Shown here one piece after another: positions 21,195 to 29,721 of a stretch of DNA of 64,000 bases. The DNA is from Microbacterium suwonense. GTDB taxonomy: Bacteria > Actinomycetota > Actinomycetes > Actinomycetales > Microbacteriaceae. The notes under the pieces are model-generated. The model did no database searches and was not told where the DNA came from. It worked only from the letters and a program-made list of their open reading frames with translations. The position numbers and the translations under genes are program-made. Within the stretch, counting starts at the first letter, position 1, and each line of letters opens with the position of its first letter. The stretch covers positions 1 through 64,000 of the forward strand of contig NZ_AP027728.1 of NCBI RefSeq assembly GCF_030296555.1, written 5' to 3'.

Positions 21195-21277
21195 CCCGGT
21201 GCGCGGGCCGGCAGCGCGTGCGGGCAGCGCGGCTGGCAGTGCGCGCGGGCAGCGCGTGCGCGTGACGGCGAGCGGGT

Positions 21278-21955
21278 TCAGTCCGAGAGCGCGAGGGCAC
21301 GGAACATGTCGCGCTCGCGCAGGGCGCTCCGGCGACTCGGGGTCACGGGCTCGCGGGCCGGCGGCAGTTGTCCGGTGGTGCGATGGTAGAGCTCGTCTAT
21401 CAGCCGGTTCGCCAGCCCGACCAAGCGGCGGATCTGCGTGTCGTCACGATCGATCCACACGCTCTTGGGCTCGTCGTGCACCGGCTGGAAGTCGACGTGC
21501 TCCTCCCAGACGAACAGTGTGCGCTCCGCCCCCAGCACGTACTGCTGCCACCACACCTGGCGCAGGTAGGTGCGCGGGATGGTGTGCCAGGACTTGTTCG
21601 TGGTCTTGATCTCGGCGAGCAGCACGCGTCCCTCGCCGTCGACGCACACGCCGTCGGGCGTGGCCAGGTGGCGCTTCTCCACCTCGGCGCGGAACAGCGC
21701 GGAGGAGGGCAGGATGCCGTGTGTCGCGGCCACCCAGGAGGCGATCTCCGGTTCGCGCCGGCGGCCGTGATCGGTGTACGCGTTGCCGCCGAACCGCGGG
21801 CCGTGGCCGAGCTTGGCATCCGCCGCCCTGGCGATCGACGACTCTCCGGAGAGCCCTGCGACGTCGGTCGCGGTGATGCCGCGTGCCCGTGCTCGAAGCC
21901 AGGCGACCCGATCGCGAGAATCCGCGATGATGCGCGCTTCGAGTTCCGGGGTCAC
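21278..21955 (-). CDS. YqaJ-like (phage-type) exonuclease-fold protein
   Basis: 225 residues. PD-(D/E)XK nuclease layout of the YqaJ/lambda-exonuclease group: RARGITATDVAGL near the start, HGRRREPEIASWVA (glutamate of motif I), DGVCVDGEGRVLLAEIKTTNKSW (D and ExK catalytic core), and YLRQVWWQQYVLGAERTLFVWEEH. Family members recombine or degrade DNA ends. No other phage gene is nearby, so this is a resident homologue. GTG start 21955; the minus-strand -10 box TAGCCT is 6 nt upstream. Confidence 0.82.
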   Translation of the reverse strand: MTPELEARIIADSRDRVAWLRARARGITATDVAGLSGESSIARAADAKLGHGPRFGGNAYTDHGRRREPEIASWVAATHGILPSSALFRAEVEKRHLATPDGVCVDGEGRVLLAEIKTTNKSWHTIPRTYLRQVWWQQYVLGAERTLFVWEEHVDFQPVHDEPKSVWIDRDDTQIRRLVGLANRLIDELYHRTTGQLPPAREPVTPSRRSALRERDMFRALALSD

Positions 21956-21961
21956 CCCTCG

Positions 21962-21967
21962 AGGCTA
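21962..21967 (-). promoter_or_regulatory. -10 box of the YqaJ-like gene (leaderless type)
   Basis: TAGCCT on the minus strand ends 6 nt before GTG 21955, and no Shine-Dalgarno is visible. Spacing matches about a dozen other genes in the window. Confidence 0.4.
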
Positions 21968-22044
21968 CCCCCGCCCCCGGCATCCGCCCGCCCGCACACA
22001 CCGCTCGACACGGCATCCGTGGGCGCGGTGTCTGCCCCTCCACG

Positions 22045-22118
22045 CCGCCCCTGCTCGCCTACCGCGCCCCTGCTCATTCACGTGAATGAGCAGGGGCGGC
22101 GAAGCTCAGCAGGGGCGG
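22045..22118. repeat. Nested palindrome, upstream copy, flanking the AbiEi/DUF559-like gene
   Basis: Outer arms CCGCCCCTGCT (22045-22055) and AGCAGGGGCGG (22108-22118) enclose a perfect 32-bp palindrome at 22066-22097, centred on ATTCACGTGAAT and ending in GCCCCTGCTC. A second copy in the same orientation lies at 23240-23313 with only a handful of differences. The two bracket exactly one gene. Confidence 0.9.
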
Positions 22119-22230
22119 TGACGGAGATGACGTGCCACGACCGGGTGCCGCGCGGCACTCTTCCTGCACAATGCAGGGCAGTGCACGAACTCGTCGTGAG
22201 CCTGTGGAGAGCTCCGAATCAGGCGAGAGG

Positions 22231-23232
22231 ATGGCACAGGATCGGGGGATGCCGAAGTCCATCGACGTCACCCGGGCACGTGCGCTGATCCTCACCCGAG
22301 CGCAGTTGCGCGGACGTGGGCACTCCGAGCGCGACATCGAACACCTGGTCGCATCGGAGGTGCTGCGTCGCGTGCGGAACGACCGCTACGTGGCCGTCGA
22401 CGACTGGAGAGGCCTGTGGAACGAGGGCCGTCATCTCGTGGAAGTCGTCGCGACGCACCTCAACTCCGCCGAGCCTGGCCCGGTCTTCTGGGGCCCCTCA
22501 GCCGCTGTGCTGCACGCGCTGCCGCTGTATCGTCTGGCGCCGAAGAACGTGCACACGGCGATCCTGGGCGCTCGTCACGGCCGCACCGTGGCCGGCGTGG
22601 TGTGGCATCGGATCCCGGTGGATTCTGCCGACATCGTCGAGATCGACGGCATCCGCTGCACTTCACTCGATCGCACGATCCTCGATCTCGCCTGTGCGAG
22701 CTCAGCACCCGTGTCGCTCTCGGCTGCAGATGCCGCGCTGCGTCGTGAGGCGGTCGTCGGGCAGGTGCAGGACGCAGATGTCGCCGGAGAATGGCAAGCA
22801 CGGATGCTGGATCGCGCGGAGCACTCGCATCGGCCGGGGATCGTCCAGGCGCGGCGGATCATCCGCTTCGCCGACGGGCGGGCTCAACTGCCCGGCGAGA
22901 GCGTGAGCAGACTGCACCTGCGGAATCTGGGATTCGCCGATCCCGACCTGCAGGTGCATGTCGTGGGCTCCGCAGGCGATGACTACTGGCTCGACTTCGG
23001 CTTTCCGCGCTTGCGCTGCTTCGGCGAATTCGACGGCAAGGGCAAGTACCTCGACGATGAGTTGCGCGGAACGATGAGCGCAGAAGAGGTCGTCCTTGCG
23101 GAGAAGAGACGAGAAGACGATATTCGCGGGGTCACCGGCTGGCGCATGGCACGCTGGGGATCGTCCGACCTCCGCACCGCGGCGGTCTTCGGTGCAAAGC
23201 TCGCCGCATTCGGCATCCGTCCGCCGGGCTGA
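22231..23232 (+). CDS. AbiEi-type N-terminal domain protein with DUF559/Vsr-like nuclease C-terminus
   Basis: About 333 residues. The N-terminal ~80 residues (TRAQLRGRGHSERDIEHLVASEVLRRVRNDRYV) form the winged-helix domain of AbiEi-like antitoxins. The C-terminus (YWLDFGFPRLRCFGEFDGKGKYLDD...VTGWRMARW) has the D...ExDGKxKY...R core of DUF559/very-short-patch-repair-like nucleases. No AbiEii toxin gene is adjacent, so a toxin-antitoxin role is not supported. ATG 22231 is the best start but the Shine-Dalgarno is weak; 22249 is possible. Bracketed by two copies of a nested palindrome, which hints at cassette-like mobility. Confidence 0.75.
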   Translation: MAQDRGMPKSIDVTRARALILTRAQLRGRGHSERDIEHLVASEVLRRVRNDRYVAVDDWRGLWNEGRHLVEVVATHLNSAEPGPVFWGPSAAVLHALPLYRLAPKNVHTAILGARHGRTVAGVVWHRIPVDSADIVEIDGIRCTSLDRTILDLACASSAPVSLSAADAALRREAVVGQVQDADVAGEWQARMLDRAEHSHRPGIVQARRIIRFADGRAQLPGESVSRLHLRNLGFADPDLQVHVVGSAGDDYWLDFGFPRLRCFGEFDGKGKYLDDELRGTMSAEEVVLAEKRREDDIRGVTGWRMARWGSSDLRTAAVFGAKLAAFGIRPPG

Positions 23233-23239
23233 TCGGCTT

Positions 23240-23313
23240 CCGCCCCTGCTCGGCTACCGCGCCCCTGCTCATTTACGTGACTGAGTAGGGGCGGCGAAGC
23301 TCAGCAGGGGCGG
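23240..23313. repeat. Nested palindrome, downstream copy
   Basis: Begins 7 bp after the stop of the AbiEi/DUF559-like gene. Outer arms CCGCCCCTGCT (23240-23250) and AGCAGGGGCGG (23303-23313) are identical to the upstream copy. The inner palindrome at 23261-23292 carries a few mismatches (TTTACGTGACT). Direct orientation relative to copy one, offset 1195 bp. Confidence 0.9.
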
Positions 23314-23374
23314 CGACGGAAGAGGCCTGGGGCGACGGCAGGATTTTGGGGAGAGGGGACGGATGCCGTAGAGT

Positions 23375-23512
23375 TGGCGTAACCGAAGACCGCCGGTCAT
23401 CGTCGTGTGCGAACACGAGGATCGAAGCACTGCTCAGCAGGGGCCCGCGCAGGTGTCATAGAGAGTTTCTCCTTGAGATCCACGCTCCGTGCGCTTGCGC
23501 CGGAGCGTTTTT
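23375..23512 (+). promoter_or_regulatory. rplJ leader (L10-type leader with attenuator hairpin)
   Basis: The untranslated leader before rplJ is structured and ends with a typical intrinsic terminator: ACGCTCCG (23482-23489) pairs with CGGAGCGT (23501-23508) and is followed by TTTTTGTTT. A terminator upstream of rplJ fits the L10(L12)4-sensing leader class of bacterial rplJL operons. About 70 nt separate the T-run from the start codon. The 5' limit is approximate. Confidence 0.7.
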
Positions 23513-23582
23513 GTTTGAGCCGGGTGGTGGTCGAGGTCGACGTTGCGCAGCCGCGCGGCGTCCGTACACGTAAGGAGTGACC

Positions 23583-24071
23583 ATGGCGCAGAAGGATGCA
23601 ACGGTTGCCGAGCTCACGAAGAACTTCGAGAACTCGAACGCCGTCCTGCTGACCGAGTACCGCGGTCTGACGGTTGCCCAGCTCAAGCAGCTGCGCAACG
23701 ACATCCGTCAGGACGCGGAGTACGCCGTGGTGAAGAACACGCTGACCAAGATCGCCGCCAACAACGCGGGGATCACGACGCTGGACGACGACCTCAAGGG
23801 TCCGTCGGCCGTCGCGTTCGTGCACGGTGACTTCGTCGCCACTGCCAAGGCTCTGCGTGACTTCGCCAAGGCCAACCCGCTTCTCGTGATCAAGGGCGGC
23901 GTGTTCGAGGGCAAGACCCTCGACGCCGACGAGGTCAACAAGTACGCCTCGCTCGAGAGCCGTGAGGTTCTGCTGGCGAAGGCTGCGGGCATGATGAAGG
24001 CGACGATGGGCAAGGCTGCCGCCACCATCGACGCGCTTCGCGAAAAGCTGGAGACCGCAGAGGCCGCGTGA
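23583..24071 (+). CDS. rplJ: 50S ribosomal protein L10
   Basis: 162 residues. [42 protein letters not shown] and [13 protein letters not shown] are L10 signatures; the C-terminal helix [13 protein letters not shown] tail binds L7/L12 dimers. ATG at 23583 follows AAGGAGTGACC; a GTG two codons upstream is less likely. Base of the ribosomal stalk, and binds its own leader for autoregulation in other bacteria. Confidence 0.97.
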   Translation: MAQKDATVAELTKNFENSNAVLLTEYRGLTVAQLKQLRNDIRQDAEYAVVKNTLTKIAANNAGITTLDDDLKGPSAVAFVHGDFVATAKALRDFAKANPLLVIKGGVFEGKTLDADEVNKYASLESREVLLAKAAGMMKATMGKAAATIDALREKLETAEAA

Positions 24072-24119
24072 GCGACCAGCGTTTTCCTCACCCAAACCCC
24101 ATTTATTAGGAGATACATC

Positions 24120-24503
24120 ATGGCGAAGCTCACCACTGAGGAGCTGCTGGAGCAGTTTGCTGGCCTTACCCTTGTCGAGCTCAGCGAGTTCGTGAAGGCG
24201 TTCGAGGAGAAGTTCGACGTCACCGCTGCCGCCCCCGTCGCCGTTGCCGGCGCTGCCGGTGGCGCAGGCGAGGCCGCTGCCGAGGAGGAGAAGGACTCGT
24301 TCGACGTCATCCTCGAGGCTGCCGGCGACAAGAAGATCCAGGTCATCAAGGCTGTCCGCGAGCTCACCTCGCTCGGCCTCGGCGAGGCCAAGGCCGTCGT
24401 CGACGGTGCCCCCAAGGCCGTCCTGGAGGGCGCCAACAAGGAGGCCGCCGAGAAGGCCAAGGAGGTCCTCGAGGCCGCTGGAGCCACGGTCACCCTCAAG
24501 TAA
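24120..24503 (+). CDS. rplL: 50S ribosomal protein L7/L12
   Basis: 127 residues. N-terminal dimerisation region [30 protein letters not shown], an alanine-rich hinge, and the C-terminal factor-binding domain [30 protein letters not shown]. It recruits translational GTPases. AGGAGATACATC precedes the ATG. Ends the rplJL operon before a perfect terminator. Confidence 0.98.
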   Translation: MAKLTTEELLEQFAGLTLVELSEFVKAFEEKFDVTAAAPVAVAGAAGGAGEAAAEEEKDSFDVILEAAGDKKIQVIKAVRELTSLGLGEAKAVVDGAPKAVLEGANKEAAEKAKEVLEAAGATVTLK

Positions 24504-24528
24504 TCACGCCTCGCAGCGTCGATACTTC

Positions 24529-24560
24529 CAGAAGGCCCCGGGACATCCCGGGGCCTTCTG
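24529..24560. terminator. Bidirectional terminator between rplL and the LacI gene
   Basis: Perfect 14-bp stem CAGAAGGCCCCGGG (24529-24542) and its complement (24547-24560) with loop ACAT. It serves convergent rplL and lacI-type genes; the lacI-type stop begins at 24561. Confidence 0.9.
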
Positions 24561-25567
24561 CTATGCACGGGGAACGGCCGTCGATGCGCGCACGACGAGT
24601 TCGGAGGGCAGCACGCGCTGCACGGATGCCGCATCCGGCGCCTTGATGTGCTGGCGCAGCAGCTCGACGGCGGCCCGGCCCTGGGCGCGCGGCTGCTGCC
24701 GGACCGTCGTGAGGGTGAACATCTCAGCATGCTCATGATCGTCGATGCCGACGATGCTGAGCTCGGCAGGCACAGACAGGCCGAGCCGCCGCGCGGCGAT
24801 CATGGCGCCGATCGCAGCCTCGTCGCAGACGGCGAGCACGGCCGTGGGGCGATGCTGGCGGTCGCCCAGCATCCGCACCCCTGCCTCGTAGCCGCCGGGC
24901 ATGGTCGGCGCCCCTTCGGCGAATCTGATGTGCGATTCCAGATCGGCCGCGGTCATCGCCGATCGGTAGCCGGCGCGTCGCTGCTCGTCGCCGTAGGCAT
25001 GGGTCGCGGCATCCGCCCGTCCGCAGAGGAAGACGATGTCGCGGTGCCCGAGGTCGATGAGGTGCTCGGTCGCGATGCGCGCGGCGGCGGCGTCGTCGAT
25101 CGAGACGGCGCTGGTGTGCTCCCGGTAGGCGCCGACGCTCACCAGGGGCGAATCGACCTGCACGAGCCGCTCGAGTTCGCGGGCGCTGGGCTGGATGCCG
25201 ACGGCGATGATGCCGTCCAGGCGCCGGCGGGGAGTACCTTCTCGAAGAGGCGCGCTCGTTCGGCGGTGCCCTCGCCGATGCCGTACAGCACGAGATCCAG
25301 GCCGGATGCCAGCAGCTCGTCCTGGATGCCGGCGAGCAGCTCTGTGAAGAACCAGCGGTCCAGTGCCGGCAGGATCACCCCGACAGACAGCGAGCGACCG
25401 GTCGCCAAGCTCATCGCCGAGGAGTGCGCGATGTAGTCCAGCTCGCTCGCAGCGGTCAGCACCCTGGTGCGTGCGGCATCCGAGACGTAGCCGCCGCCGC
25501 TGAGGGCGCGACTGGCTGTGGCTTTGGAGACGCCGGCGCGCGCGGCGACATCGGCGATCGTGCTCAT
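24561..25567 (-). CDS. LacI-family sugar regulator (frame break)
   Basis: N-terminal LacI headpiece STIADVAARAGVSKATASRALSG followed by YVSDAARTRVLTAASELDYI; periplasmic-binding-fold domain with SLSVGVILPALDRWFF, DGIIAVGIQPSA, VSIDDAAAARIATEHLIDLGHRDIVFLCG and LSIVGIDDHEHAEMFTLTTVRQ. Head and effector domain are in different frames. Adding one base in the plus-strand run GGGG at 25229-25232 (context GGGGAG) joins FEKVLP to RRLDGII and gives 335 residues. GGAGG precedes ATG 25567. Divergent from an AglEFG-like importer, which it probably represses until sugar is present. Confidence 0.88.
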
Positions 25568-25617
25568 GAATCCTCCGGAGGGGCTCTCGACAGCGTATCC
25601 GGATTCGGGTGTCGAAG

Positions 25618-25629
25618 GGAACCGGTTCC
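25618..25629. promoter_or_regulatory. Palindrome GGAACCGGTTCC near the regulator
   Basis: A perfect 12-bp palindrome 51 bp upstream of the LacI-type start. A near copy, GGAATCGGTTCC, lies at 25742-25753 on the importer side. Both are candidate operators of unknown binder. Confidence 0.4.
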
Positions 25630-25642
25630 ACAGGTTAGGCTT

Positions 25643-25656
25643 TGGGAGCGCTCCCA
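25643..25656. promoter_or_regulatory. CebR-type LacI operator
   Basis: TGGGAGCGCTCCCA is a perfect 14-bp palindrome identical to the CebR-box consensus of actinobacterial LacI regulators. It lies between the divergent LacI-type gene and the sugar importer, so autoregulation and importer control by that protein are likely. Whether the inducer is cellobiose or an alpha-glucoside is open. Confidence 0.75.
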
Positions 25657-25815
25657 CGAAACGCATCACGTCTCCACAACGGTTGTGAAGATCTCTGTGC
25701 GTGGCGTTGTGAAAGGGCGCCCAGGGCAAGTAGGTTGTCCTGGAATCGGTTCCTCAAGGGCAGCGGAGATCGCCGCCCGTGAGGGACCGGGATCCACCCA
25801 AAGAGGAGAAAACAC

Positions 25816-27147
25816 ATGGCTTTGTCACAGCGATACCGCCTTCTCGCTCCCCTCGCTCTGGTCGGTGCGGCTGCGATCGCCCTGACCGGGTGCGCGGAAG
25901 CGACACCGGGCGGCGGCAACGGCGACAGCGACGGCAAGACGACGATCCGCATCTCCGGCGGCATCACCGGCTCGGAGGCCGAAGACCTCAACAAGTCGTT
26001 CGAGCAGTTCACCAAGGACACCGGCATCAAGGTCGAGTACACCGGTGACAAGAGCTTCGAGGGCAACATCGTCACCAAGGTGACCGGTGGCGACGCGCCC
26101 GACATCGCGATCGTCCCGCAGCCCGGCCTGCTGAAGACCCTGGTCGAGACCGGCAAGGTCAAGGAGGCGCCGGACAGCGTCTCGAAGGCAGTCGACGAGA
26201 ACTGGTCCGAAGACTGGAAGAACTACGGCACCTTCGACGGCACGTTCTACGCGGCGCCGATGCTCGCCAACCTCAAGGGCTACATCTGGTACTCGCCGCA
26301 GAAGTTCAAGGAGTGGGGCGTCGAGGTTCCCAAGACCTGGGACGAGATGATCTCGCTCACCGACACGATCCGCGAGAAGACGGGTGACGCACCCTGGTGC
26401 GCCGGATTCTTCTCCGATGCGGCCTCCGGCTGGCCGGGAACCGACTGGATCGAGGACATGGTTCTGCGCCAGTCCGGCCCCGAGGTCTACGACAAGTGGA
26501 TCGACGGCGACGTGAAGTTCACCGACCCCGAGATCAAGGAGGCGTTCGACGCCGTCGGCTCGATCCTGAAGAACCCGGACTACGTCAACGCCGGGTTCGG
26601 TGGAGTCAAGAGCATCAACTCGACGGCGTTCGGTGACGTGGCGGCCAAGGTGGCCGACGGCACCTGCGCACTGACCCACCAGGCGTCGTTCCTGTCGGCG
26701 AACTTCCTCGACGTGAAGAACGCCGATGGCGAGACCCCGACGGTCGACCCCGACGGTGACGTCTACGCGTTCCTGATGCCGGGTGTCAAGGAGGGCGAGC
26801 TGAGCGTCGAGGGCGGTGGCGAGTTCGTCGCCAGCTTCAACGCCGACCCGTCCACCGTCAAGGTGCTCGAGTTCATGGCCTCGCCCGAGTTCGCCGACGC
26901 TCGCGTTGAGCTGGGCGGCGTGCTCTCCGCAAACAAGAACGCCGACCCGAGCCTGGCCTCGAGCGAGTTCCTGCAGGAAGCCATGAAGATCATGCAGGAC
27001 GACAACACCACCTTCCGCTTCGACGCATCCGATCTGATGCCGTCCACGGTCGGCTCGGGCTCGTTCTGGAAGGGCATGGTCGACTGGATCGACGGCAAGT
27101 CCACCGACGAGGTGCTCGCCAACATCCAGGCGGGTTACGAGAACTGA
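25816..27147 (+). CDS. Sugar ABC transporter, substrate-binding lipoprotein (AglE-like)
   Basis: 443 residues. Lipoprotein signal with lipobox ALTGC near residue 25. The CUT1 binding fold follows: GGDAPDIAIVPQPGLLKTLVETGKVK, GTFYAAPMLANLKGYIWYSPQKFKEWG, PWCAGFFSDAASGWPGTDWIED. The IVPQPGLL/SGWPGTDW pattern resembles alpha-glucoside-binding AglE proteins. AAAGAGGAGAAAACAC before the ATG. First gene of the importer; a strong stem-loop follows before the permease, as is common when the binding protein is made in excess. No glycosidase is in the neighbourhood. Confidence 0.88.
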   Translation: MALSQRYRLLAPLALVGAAAIALTGCAEATPGGGNGDSDGKTTIRISGGITGSEAEDLNKSFEQFTKDTGIKVEYTGDKSFEGNIVTKVTGGDAPDIAIVPQPGLLKTLVETGKVKEAPDSVSKAVDENWSEDWKNYGTFDGTFYAAPMLANLKGYIWYSPQKFKEWGVEVPKTWDEMISLTDTIREKTGDAPWCAGFFSDAASGWPGTDWIEDMVLRQSGPEVYDKWIDGDVKFTDPEIKEAFDAVGSILKNPDYVNAGFGGVKSINSTAFGDVAAKVADGTCALTHQASFLSANFLDVKNADGETPTVDPDGDVYAFLMPGVKEGELSVEGGGEFVASFNADPSTVKVLEFMASPEFADARVELGGVLSANKNADPSLASSEFLQEAMKIMQDDNTTFRFDASDLMPSTVGSGSFWKGMVDWIDGKSTDEVLANIQAGYEN

Positions 27148-27182
27148 CAGCTCGCGCTAGTCTGAGCGCAACCTGCTGACAG

Positions 27183-27214
27183 GTGCGGGGTCGGGCACAC
27201 GCCCGACCCCGCAC
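27183..27214 (+). promoter_or_regulatory. Intercistronic stem-loop between binding protein and permease
   Basis: GTGCGGGGTCGGGC (27183-27196) pairs perfectly with 27201-27214 over 14 bp with loop ACAC. No T-run. Probably stabilises the upstream message or attenuates downstream expression. Confidence 0.7.
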
Positions 27215-27289
27215 GCACCTCCCTGGGTCGCACACCTCACGACCCAGCCGCGCCGGCGCAGGCCGGAGCCGTACCCAGAAGGGGAATCC

Positions 27290-28628
27290 ATGTCGCAAGT
27301 CATCGTCGACGACGTACAGACGGATGAGCTGCCGCAGACCACGCACGGTGCCGATGCGAAGGGCCGCAGGCTCACGCGCACGATCGTCGTGGTCGGCTTC
27401 GTCCTGATCGCCGCTCTGTTCTTCCTGCTGCTCTTCTCGGCACCGGTCGAGGATCCGGTGCGCATCGCGCTGGGCCCGGTGTCGCTCAACACCTTCTTCA
27501 TGTGGCTGGGCAACCTGCATCCGCTGCTTCAGATCCCGGTGGTGCTGGCGGTGTTCGGTGCCGTGGTGGCGGTGCTGCTGGTGCTCATCGAATACGCACC
27601 GCGTCCGGGCAGGGGCTACTTCATCATGCGGCTCGTCGCCTGCCTGGTGATCCCGCTTCTCGCCTTCATGATGCTGCGCCCCTACGCCAACGCAGTGTTC
27701 TACGTGGTGGCGATCGCGCTGCTCTCCGGGGCGCTGCTGTTCTTCGCCGACTATCGCTCCCGGCAGGGGCCGGCTACCTGTTCCAGCTCATCCTCTTCAT
27801 GGCCCCGGCATCGATCATGCTGCTGCTGGGTCTGATCTACCCGGCCATCGCGACCTTCGTGAAGTCCTTCTTCGACAAGACCGGCACCGACTTCGTCGGT
27901 CTGGACAACTACGTCTGGGTCTTCACGAACGCCGAGGGCACCTGGTCTGTCATCAACACACTCATCTGGGCGCTGCTGGCACCGACCATCTCGGTCGCCT
28001 TCGGCCTGGCCTATGCGGTCTTCATCGACAAGGCCCGCGGCGAGAAGGTGCTGAAGGTGCTGGTGTTCATGCCCGTCGCGATCTCGTTCGTCGGCGCCGG
28101 CATCATCTGGAAGTTCATGTACGACTACCGGCAGGGCGACCAGCTCGGCCTGATGAATGCCATCGTCACGATGTTCGGCGGCGACCCGGTCAACTGGCTG
28201 GCGGTCAAGCCGCTGATCAACACGTTCATGCTGCTGATCGTCTTCATCTGGACCCAGACCGGGTTCGCGATGGTCATCCTGTCGGCGGCGATCAAGGCGG
28301 TTCCGGTCGAGCAGATCGAAGCGGCCGAGCTGGACGGCACGAATGCCTGGCAGCGCTTCACGAACGTGACGGTGCCCGGCATCCGATCCTCGCTGATCGT
28401 CGTGCTCACCACCATCACGATCATGTCGCTGAAGGTGTACGACATCGTCGCCGTGATGACCGGCGGTCGCGACGACACCACCGTGCTCGGCTTCGAGATG
28501 GTCAACCAGCAGCAGCGCTTCCAGAGCTACGGGCACTCCTCGGCGCTGGCCGTGGTGCTGTTCCTGTTCGTGCTGCCCCTGATCATCTACAACGCCCGAT
28601 CGTTGACCAAGCAGAGGAGATCCGCTGA
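27290..28628 (+). CDS. Sugar ABC transporter permease, AglF-like (two frame breaks)
   Basis: The N-terminal ~155 residues carry about four hydrophobic helices (IVVVGFVLIAALFFLLLF etc.), an extension relative to short AglF proteins. The AglF core follows in another frame: LKVLVFMPVAISFVGAGIIW, KFMYDYRQGDQLGLMNAIV, and EAA loop AAELDGTNAWQRFTNVTVPGIR. Adding one G in run 27766-27769 joins RQG to AGYLFQLILFMAP. A further missing base near 28615 would end the protein at TGA 28626-28628, overlapping the next ATG (TGATG). Without it the frame runs on uselessly into the next gene. Repaired length about 446 residues. Confidence 0.82.
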
Positions 28629-29596
28629 TGACCGCCACAGAAGCCGTCGTCCTGGACGGTCGCAGCAAGCGTCAGATCGAACGCGAGACCCGCCGCAACG
28701 AGGCCATCGCCCACAAGAAGCTCACGTCGAAGGGCGCCACGCTCGCCGCGGTGATCATCGCCTTCTTCTGGACGATTCCCACCTTCGGGCTGCTCGTCAC
28801 CTCGTTCCGCCCCGGTGCGGACACACAGTCGACCGGCTGGTGGACCGCCTTCACCGATCCCGCGTTCACGCTAGAGAACTACTTCGAGGCGCTGACCGCC
28901 GGTGGAACGTCGACGACGCTGGCCGTCGCGTTCGTGAACTCCCTCGCGATCACCATCCCGGCCACGGTGTTCCCGATCGCCCTCGCCTCGCTGGCCGCCT
29001 ACGCGTTCGCGTGGATCGACTTCAAGGGCCGCAACCTGCTGTTCGTGTTCGTGTTCGCGCTGCAGATCGTGCCGCTGCAGATGGCCCTGGTGCCGCTGCT
29101 GAGCCTGTTCTCCACCGGACTCACGCTGGGCGATGTGGTGGTGTTCCCCGGGTTCACGCTGAACGACCTGGACTACAGCTTCGCCCGGGTGTGGATCGCG
29201 CACGCGATCTTCGCGCTGCCGCTGGCCACGTTCATGCTGCACAACTTCATCTCCGAGATCCCCGGCGACATCGTCGAGGCGGCCCGGGTGGACGGCGCCG
29301 GTCACGGCCAGGTGTTCTTCCGCATCATCCTGCCGCTGGCGATGCCGGCGATCGCCTCGTTCGGCATCTTCCAGTTCCTGTGGGTGTGGAACGATCTGCT
29401 GGTCGCGACCATCTTCGCCTCGCCGGGGGCCCTGCCGATCACCCAGGCGCTGAACTCGCTGTCCGGAACCTGGGGCAACAGGTGGTTCCTGCAGTCGGCG
29501 GGTACGTTCATCTCGATCATCGTGCCGCTGATCGTGTTCTTCGCGCTGCAGCGCTTCTTCGTCCGCGGCCTGCTGGCCGGCGCGACGAAGGGCTGA
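28628..29596 (+). CDS. Sugar ABC transporter permease, AglG-like
   Basis: 322 residues, about six helices. TSFRPGADTQSTGWWTAFTDP is typical of AglG. The EAA motif is EAARVDGAGHGQVFFRIILPLAMPAI. LWVWNDLLVATIFAS also matches CUT1 permeases. Overlaps the AglF-like stop. No ATPase gene follows, so the importer relies on a shared MsiK-type ATPase encoded elsewhere, as usual for actinobacterial CUT1 systems (inferred). Confidence 0.9.
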   Translation: MTATEAVVLDGRSKRQIERETRRNEAIAHKKLTSKGATLAAVIIAFFWTIPTFGLLVTSFRPGADTQSTGWWTAFTDPAFTLENYFEALTAGGTSTTLAVAFVNSLAITIPATVFPIALASLAAYAFAWIDFKGRNLLFVFVFALQIVPLQMALVPLLSLFSTGLTLGDVVVFPGFTLNDLDYSFARVWIAHAIFALPLATFMLHNFISEIPGDIVEAARVDGAGHGQVFFRIILPLAMPAIASFGIFQFLWVWNDLLVATIFASPGALPITQALNSLSGTWGNRWFLQSAGTFISIIVPLIVFFALQRFFVRGLLAGATKG

Positions 29597-29609
29597 CCCT
29601 CCCGCAGAA

Positions 29610-29674
29610 CCCGTCTATATGGCGCTCGTGCACGGATTCCGACCCGAAACCGTGCACGAGCGCCATATAGCGGG
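29610..29674. repeat. Dispersed palindromic element, copy 2
   Basis: Arms 29610-29635 and 29650-29674 pair over 25 of 26 positions; the right arm lacks one A (ATATAG-CGGG). The outer part CCCGTCTATATGGCGC equals copy 1. It starts 13 bp after the importer permease stop and is the longest-stem copy. Confidence 0.9.
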
Positions 29675-29708
29675 GTGAAACAAACGCGGCATCCGGTGTT
29701 CCCGCGCT

Positions 29709-29714
29709 TAGCCT
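29709..29714 (+). promoter_or_regulatory. -10 box of the cystathionine beta-synthase gene (leaderless type)
   Basis: TAGCCT ends 7 nt before ATG 29722; no Shine-Dalgarno is present between them. Confidence 0.4.
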
Positions 29715-29721
29715 GAAACGC

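Noticed and set aside
21195..21277. GCGCGGGCAGCGCGTGCG-like tandem pattern between argP and the YqaJ-like gene
   Set aside because: Imperfect, very GC-rich and short; no clear stem-loop with a T-run and no coding potential.
21278..23232. Prophage remnant or toxin-antitoxin locus
   Set aside because: The YqaJ-like gene stands alone without phage genes, and the AbiEi-type protein has no AbiEii partner next to it.
27290..28628. Programmed ribosomal frameshifting in the permease and other genes
   Set aside because: Lesions are spread over unrelated genes, lack slippery-site and pseudoknot context, and mostly fall in G/C runs. Base-calling error explains them better.
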